From Thermoproteota archaeon (GTDB lineage: Archaea > Thermoproteota > Methanomethylicia > Nezhaarchaeales > WYZ-LMO8): a stretch of DNA of 7,029 nucleotides. Location: the NCBI GenBank assembly GCA_011605835.1, contig JAAOZJ010000005.1, positions 1-7,029 of the forward strand, read 5' to 3'. Under the pieces are notes generated by a model. That model did no database searches, was not told the DNA's origin, and saw only the letters and a list, made by a program, of their open reading frames with translations. Shown one piece after another: positions 4,433 through 7,029 of this stretch (position 1 is its first letter; each line of letters opens with the position of its first letter). The translations under genes and the position numbers were made by a program.

Positions 4433-7003
4433 TCAGGAGGGCCTTATGTTCCTCGGGAATTGCATGAATGGTACTAGACCCGTCGCTCTGTAGACCTTGC
4501 AGAGCAACGCCCTGTTTTGCCACGAACCAGTGTAGGGGTCCAACGTCTCCAAGTCGTCCAGCGTTAAGACGTTGGCGTTCGATATCCAGTTGCCGTACCA
4601 CCAATACTGATCTCCAGGTAGCTCCGGGTACCACCAACTCGCTTCTGCGTTGACGCACCTCGGGTGGATGGCGCTTGAGATCCTAGCCTTCATCAAGATC
4701 TTGCCCCTCTTGGTCTCAATCCAGACCCAATCGCCCTCGGCTATTCCCAGCTCCCTTGCGGTGTCTGGGTGTATCTCTACGGTTGGCTCTGGGTGTTGCT
4801 CTCTTAAGCCCATACCCCACTGCCTCAGCTCCGAGTGGAACTGCGGCCTGAACCTTCCGCCAGTCCCAAGTATCAACGGGTACTCCTTGGCTACGTCGGG
4901 TTGCGTCACCGGGCTCTCGTAGGGCTCGATGTAGTAGGGCAAGGGGCTTAGGCCTAGCTTCTTGAATACCGAGACCCAGAGCTCTGCCCTGCCCGTCAGC
5001 GTTCCGAAGCCCCTTGGCCTGCCCGTACTGGGGTTTATGTGTTCGTAGCTTCTCGGGGTCCATGTCGATATTACATACAGGTCTTTGGCTTCTTCTAGCG
5101 TTAGGCCTATCGAGGCCAGCCTGTAATTGTCGGCCTCGTCGAGGGTTTCCCATGGAAATGCATCCTTCCACTTCTCTGGGGGCAACAACCTCTTTGCAAG
5201 CTCCCTGAATATCCAATACTCGTCTTTTCTCTCGCCTAGGGGCTCGATGGCCCTTTCCCACACAGTAAGTCCCGGGTGAAAGTCCTCGAAGGTTGCAACA
5301 TAGGGCCTCTCAAGCGACTTCGTGCAAGCCGGGAGGACGTAGTCCGCAAACGTGCACGAGGGGTTCAGCCATCTGTCTATGACTACTGTTAGCTCGAGGT
5401 TAGGGCTTTTCAGGGCCTCGTAGACGAGCTTGGTATTGGGGGCCCAGACTGCGGGGCTGCCCACCCAGATGATCAGGCACTTTATCGGGTACGGCTTTCC
5501 GGTCAGTATGGCCCTAGCTAAGACTGGCCAGTTTATGCCGAACATGTGGCCTGACACGCAGGGGTTGATCCTCCAAACCCTTCTGTAGTGCGGCTTGACC
5601 AAGTCGAACATGGGCCAAGCCATTATCGGGAACTTGTCTGCTCCGAGCTGCTTACTCTTCATCTCCGGGGTCAAGTGGTCCTGATAGTCCAAGAGAGCTT
5701 CCCTCAGGAACATCCTCCCGCCTATCTCCGGACCTGGCTGGGTCATTATGTCTCCGCCGACGATGTCGAGGTTGCCCGTCAGGATCCTAAGCGTGGACCT
5801 GGCGATCTCAACGGACATGGAGGCCCTGCCGATCTGGTCTGGGGCCACGCCCCTGTACATGCAGGCAGGCTTCGTCGTCGCGTAGATCTTGCAGGACTCC
5901 TCCAGCAGCTTCTTCGGCACCCAAGTCACATCGGCCATCTTCTCCGGCGGGTACTCCATTATCCTCTCCTTGAAGGCCGTGAAGGCCGTCTTGCACCTCA
6001 CCTTCTGCCCGTCGACGGTCTCGATGTCGAAGTAGCCTTCGAGCTCAACCTTGACCTCTTCATCCGGTATGGGCTCACCGCTCAACGTGTAGAACTGACA
6101 CATCGCTGGGTCCCAGACCACCGGACCTCTCTTCTTGTCCATGGCTATGAACCTGTCCTCCCTGCCACCCTTCACCACGTCCTTCTCGGTTAGCCACCAA
6201 TCTTTGTCGGTCCTCAGGAGGAGAGGTCCATTGGACCACTTCTCGACAAACTCCCTGTCGTAGATGTTATCCCTCAACATTATGTACATCCAAGCCAAGA
6301 AGACGCCCGCATCGGTCCCCGGCCTAAGCTGCAACCAACAGTCGGCGTTCCTAGCTTCCTCCGTGAACCTCGGATCCAACACTATGAGCTTGAAGTCTTC
6401 TCCTCTTCTCCTCCTCTCCATCAAGGCATGCCATTGAAGCGGCAGGGACTCGGATGGGTGCCTGCTGTCAAGGACGATGCACTTGGAATTCAATATGTCT
6501 GGCGTGTGGGTGTTGGCTCCGAATATGCAGTACTGCATCGCCACATCACATGTGGAGCATACTGTGCCCGGAGAGGACACGTTGCCTGGGTTGCCTATGG
6601 CGAACATGAACCTGGACCTAGCCCAGTAGAGGTCCGTCCTGTAAGTGCCTTCCACAAAGGCTATGCACTCTGGACCGTACTTATCCATGAGCTCCCTAAG
6701 CTTGGTGGCTATCTCGTCTAGGGCTTGGTCCCAAGATATCCGCTGCCACTTGCCTGAGCCCCTCTCGCCAACCCTCTTGAGCGGGTACATTAGTTGCTCG
6801 GGGTGATAGATGAAGTCTATCATGTGGTTTATTCTTTCCTTGCAGACGTAGCCCCTGCTCACCGGGTGCTCTGGGTTGCCCTCAACCTTAACGATCCTGC
6901 CACTCTTCTTGTCGACGTACACCAGAAGGCCGCATCGAAGCCAACAACCTGGCTCGCCGCTATGACAGCCAGCCTTCTTTATGATAACCTCCTCTTCAAC
7001 CAT
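4433..7003 (-). CDS. Molybdopterin (Mo/W) oxidoreductase, acetylene hydratase-related, no Tat signal
   Basis: Member of the bis-MGD (DMSO reductase) superfamily: an anaerobic Mo or W enzyme of unknown substrate. Of 856 residues, the N-terminus carries a [4Fe-4S] motif Cys13-x6-Cys20-x3-Cys24 ... Cys54 followed by Lys55. Cys149 (SSPGTVCSTC) sits where the metal-ligand cysteine is expected, with Cys152 a nearby alternative. The C-terminal MGD-binding domain starts near EYPLILGTGG and includes WVWIETKRGKI and NANVLTLDDLETLDP. From memory of the family, the start (YPLKRVG...RISWDQALDEIA) and the end resemble Pelobacter acetylene hydratase. The catalytic Asp of that enzyme, just after its second cluster Cys, is Trp21 here, and about 75 extra residues sit around 265-345, so acetylene hydration is unlikely. 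There is no twin-arginine signal, so it should be cytoplasmic. AAAGGTG lies 6 bases before the ATG. It converges on the HdrD-like gene. Metal, substrate and partner are not known. Confidence 0.93.
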   Translation of the reverse strand: MVEEEVIIKKAGCHSGEPGCWLRCGLLVYVDKKSGRIVKVEGNPEHPVSRGYVCKERINHMIDFIYHPEQLMYPLKRVGERGSGKWQRISWDQALDEIATKLRELMDKYGPECIAFVEGTYRTDLYWARSRFMFAIGNPGNVSSPGTVCSTCDVAMQYCIFGANTHTPDILNSKCIVLDSRHPSESLPLQWHALMERRRRGEDFKLIVLDPRFTEEARNADCWLQLRPGTDAGVFLAWMYIMLRDNIYDREFVEKWSNGPLLLRTDKDWWLTEKDVVKGGREDRFIAMDKKRGPVVWDPAMCQFYTLSGEPIPDEEVKVELEGYFDIETVDGQKVRCKTAFTAFKERIMEYPPEKMADVTWVPKKLLEESCKIYATTKPACMYRGVAPDQIGRASMSVEIARSTLRILTGNLDIVGGDIMTQPGPEIGGRMFLREALLDYQDHLTPEMKSKQLGADKFPIMAWPMFDLVKPHYRRVWRINPCVSGHMFGINWPVLARAILTGKPYPIKCLIIWVGSPAVWAPNTKLVYEALKSPNLELTVVIDRWLNPSCTFADYVLPACTKSLERPYVATFEDFHPGLTVWERAIEPLGERKDEYWIFRELAKRLLPPEKWKDAFPWETLDEADNYRLASIGLTLEEAKDLYVISTWTPRSYEHINPSTGRPRGFGTLTGRAELWVSVFKKLGLSPLPYYIEPYESPVTQPDVAKEYPLILGTGGRFRPQFHSELRQWGMGLREQHPEPTVEIHPDTARELGIAEGDWVWIETKRGKILMKARISSAIHPRCVNAEASWWYPELPGDQYWWYGNWISNANVLTLDDLETLDPYTGSWQNRALLCKVYRATGLVPFMQFPRNIRPS

Positions 7004-7009
7004 CTTTCA

Positions 7010-7016
7010 CACCTTT
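7010..7016 (-). promoter_or_regulatory. Shine-Dalgarno site of the molybdopterin oxidoreductase gene
   Basis: On the minus strand AAAGGTG ends 6 bases before the ATG at 7003-7001. This is a strong archaeal ribosome binding site and supports the chosen start, which also leaves the proper short N-terminus ahead of the first cluster cysteine. Only 26 bases upstream of the start are visible, so no promoter can be judged. Confidence 0.75.
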
Positions 7017-7029
7017 TTGCGTTCTCTGC

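Noticed and set aside
4402..4467. 21-codon plus-strand frame beginning MVLSKKMKWGF in the convergent gap
   Set aside because: No ribosome site, very short, and its second half is antisense to the 3' end of the oxidoreductase gene.
4716..5261. 181-codon minus-strand frame inside the oxidoreductase gene in another frame
   Set aside because: The true frame carries the conserved MGD-binding domain through this whole stretch; the alternative is Arg-rich and motif-free.
5588..6193. 201-codon plus-strand frame opposite the molybdopterin oxidoreductase
   Set aside because: It lies wholly antisense to a clearly conserved gene. The translation is rich in His, Arg and Leu without any recognisable motif, as expected from the GC-rich complement.
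4433..7003. Calling the oxidoreductase an acetylene hydratase or formate dehydrogenase
   Set aside because: The hydratase Asp is replaced by Trp21, and the expected metal-ligand position is Cys149 with no selenocysteine (TGA) codon in frame and no formate dehydrogenase-like Cys/Sec-His pair; a specific name would be overcalling.

Overview
The window looks like chromosomal DNA of a thermophilic archaeon, most likely of the crenarchaeal/TACK side, although the sequence alone does not fix the lineage. Supporting signs are heavy use of AGG/AGA arginine and ATA isoleucine codons, archaeal TATA-like boxes upstream of genes, GGTG-type ribosome binding sites before genes inside operons, one gene with no Shine-Dalgarno at all (probably leaderless or nearly so), and an archaeal-only type of seryl-tRNA synthetase.

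Layout, left to right. Bases 1-528 (+) are the C-terminal half of an M24-family metallopeptidase (Xaa-Pro aminopeptidase/prolidase type) cut by the window edge. Thirteen bases later comes a full-length type-2 ('methanogen-type') seryl-tRNA synthetase (542-2119, +), probably in the same transcript. A 251-base non-coding gap with TATA-like elements precedes a calcineurin-like metallophosphoesterase (2371-3141, +). After a 96-base gap lies a cytoplasmic iron-sulfur protein (3238-4323, +) of the HdrD/GlpC type, with two ferredoxin-type [4Fe-4S] motifs and two CCG domains. A 109-base convergent gap separates it from a large molybdopterin (Mo or W) oxidoreductase read from the minus strand (7003-4433), which is complete, carries a [4Fe-4S] motif and has no Tat signal.

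The left half is housekeeping (peptide turnover and translation). The right half is anaerobic redox metabolism: a soluble Mo/W enzyme related in sequence to acetylene hydratase and to the long anaerobic oxidoreductases of the same superfamily, and a CCG-domain electron carrier/thiol-redox subunit. The two are convergent, so they are not one operon; a shared pathway is inference only. The points most worth following up are the methanogen-type SerRS, the Mo/W enzyme of unknown substrate that keeps the family frame but lacks the acetylene hydratase catalytic Asp, and the stand-alone HdrD-like protein without a visible partner. I see no tRNA or rRNA gene, CRISPR array, insertion sequence or phage gene here.
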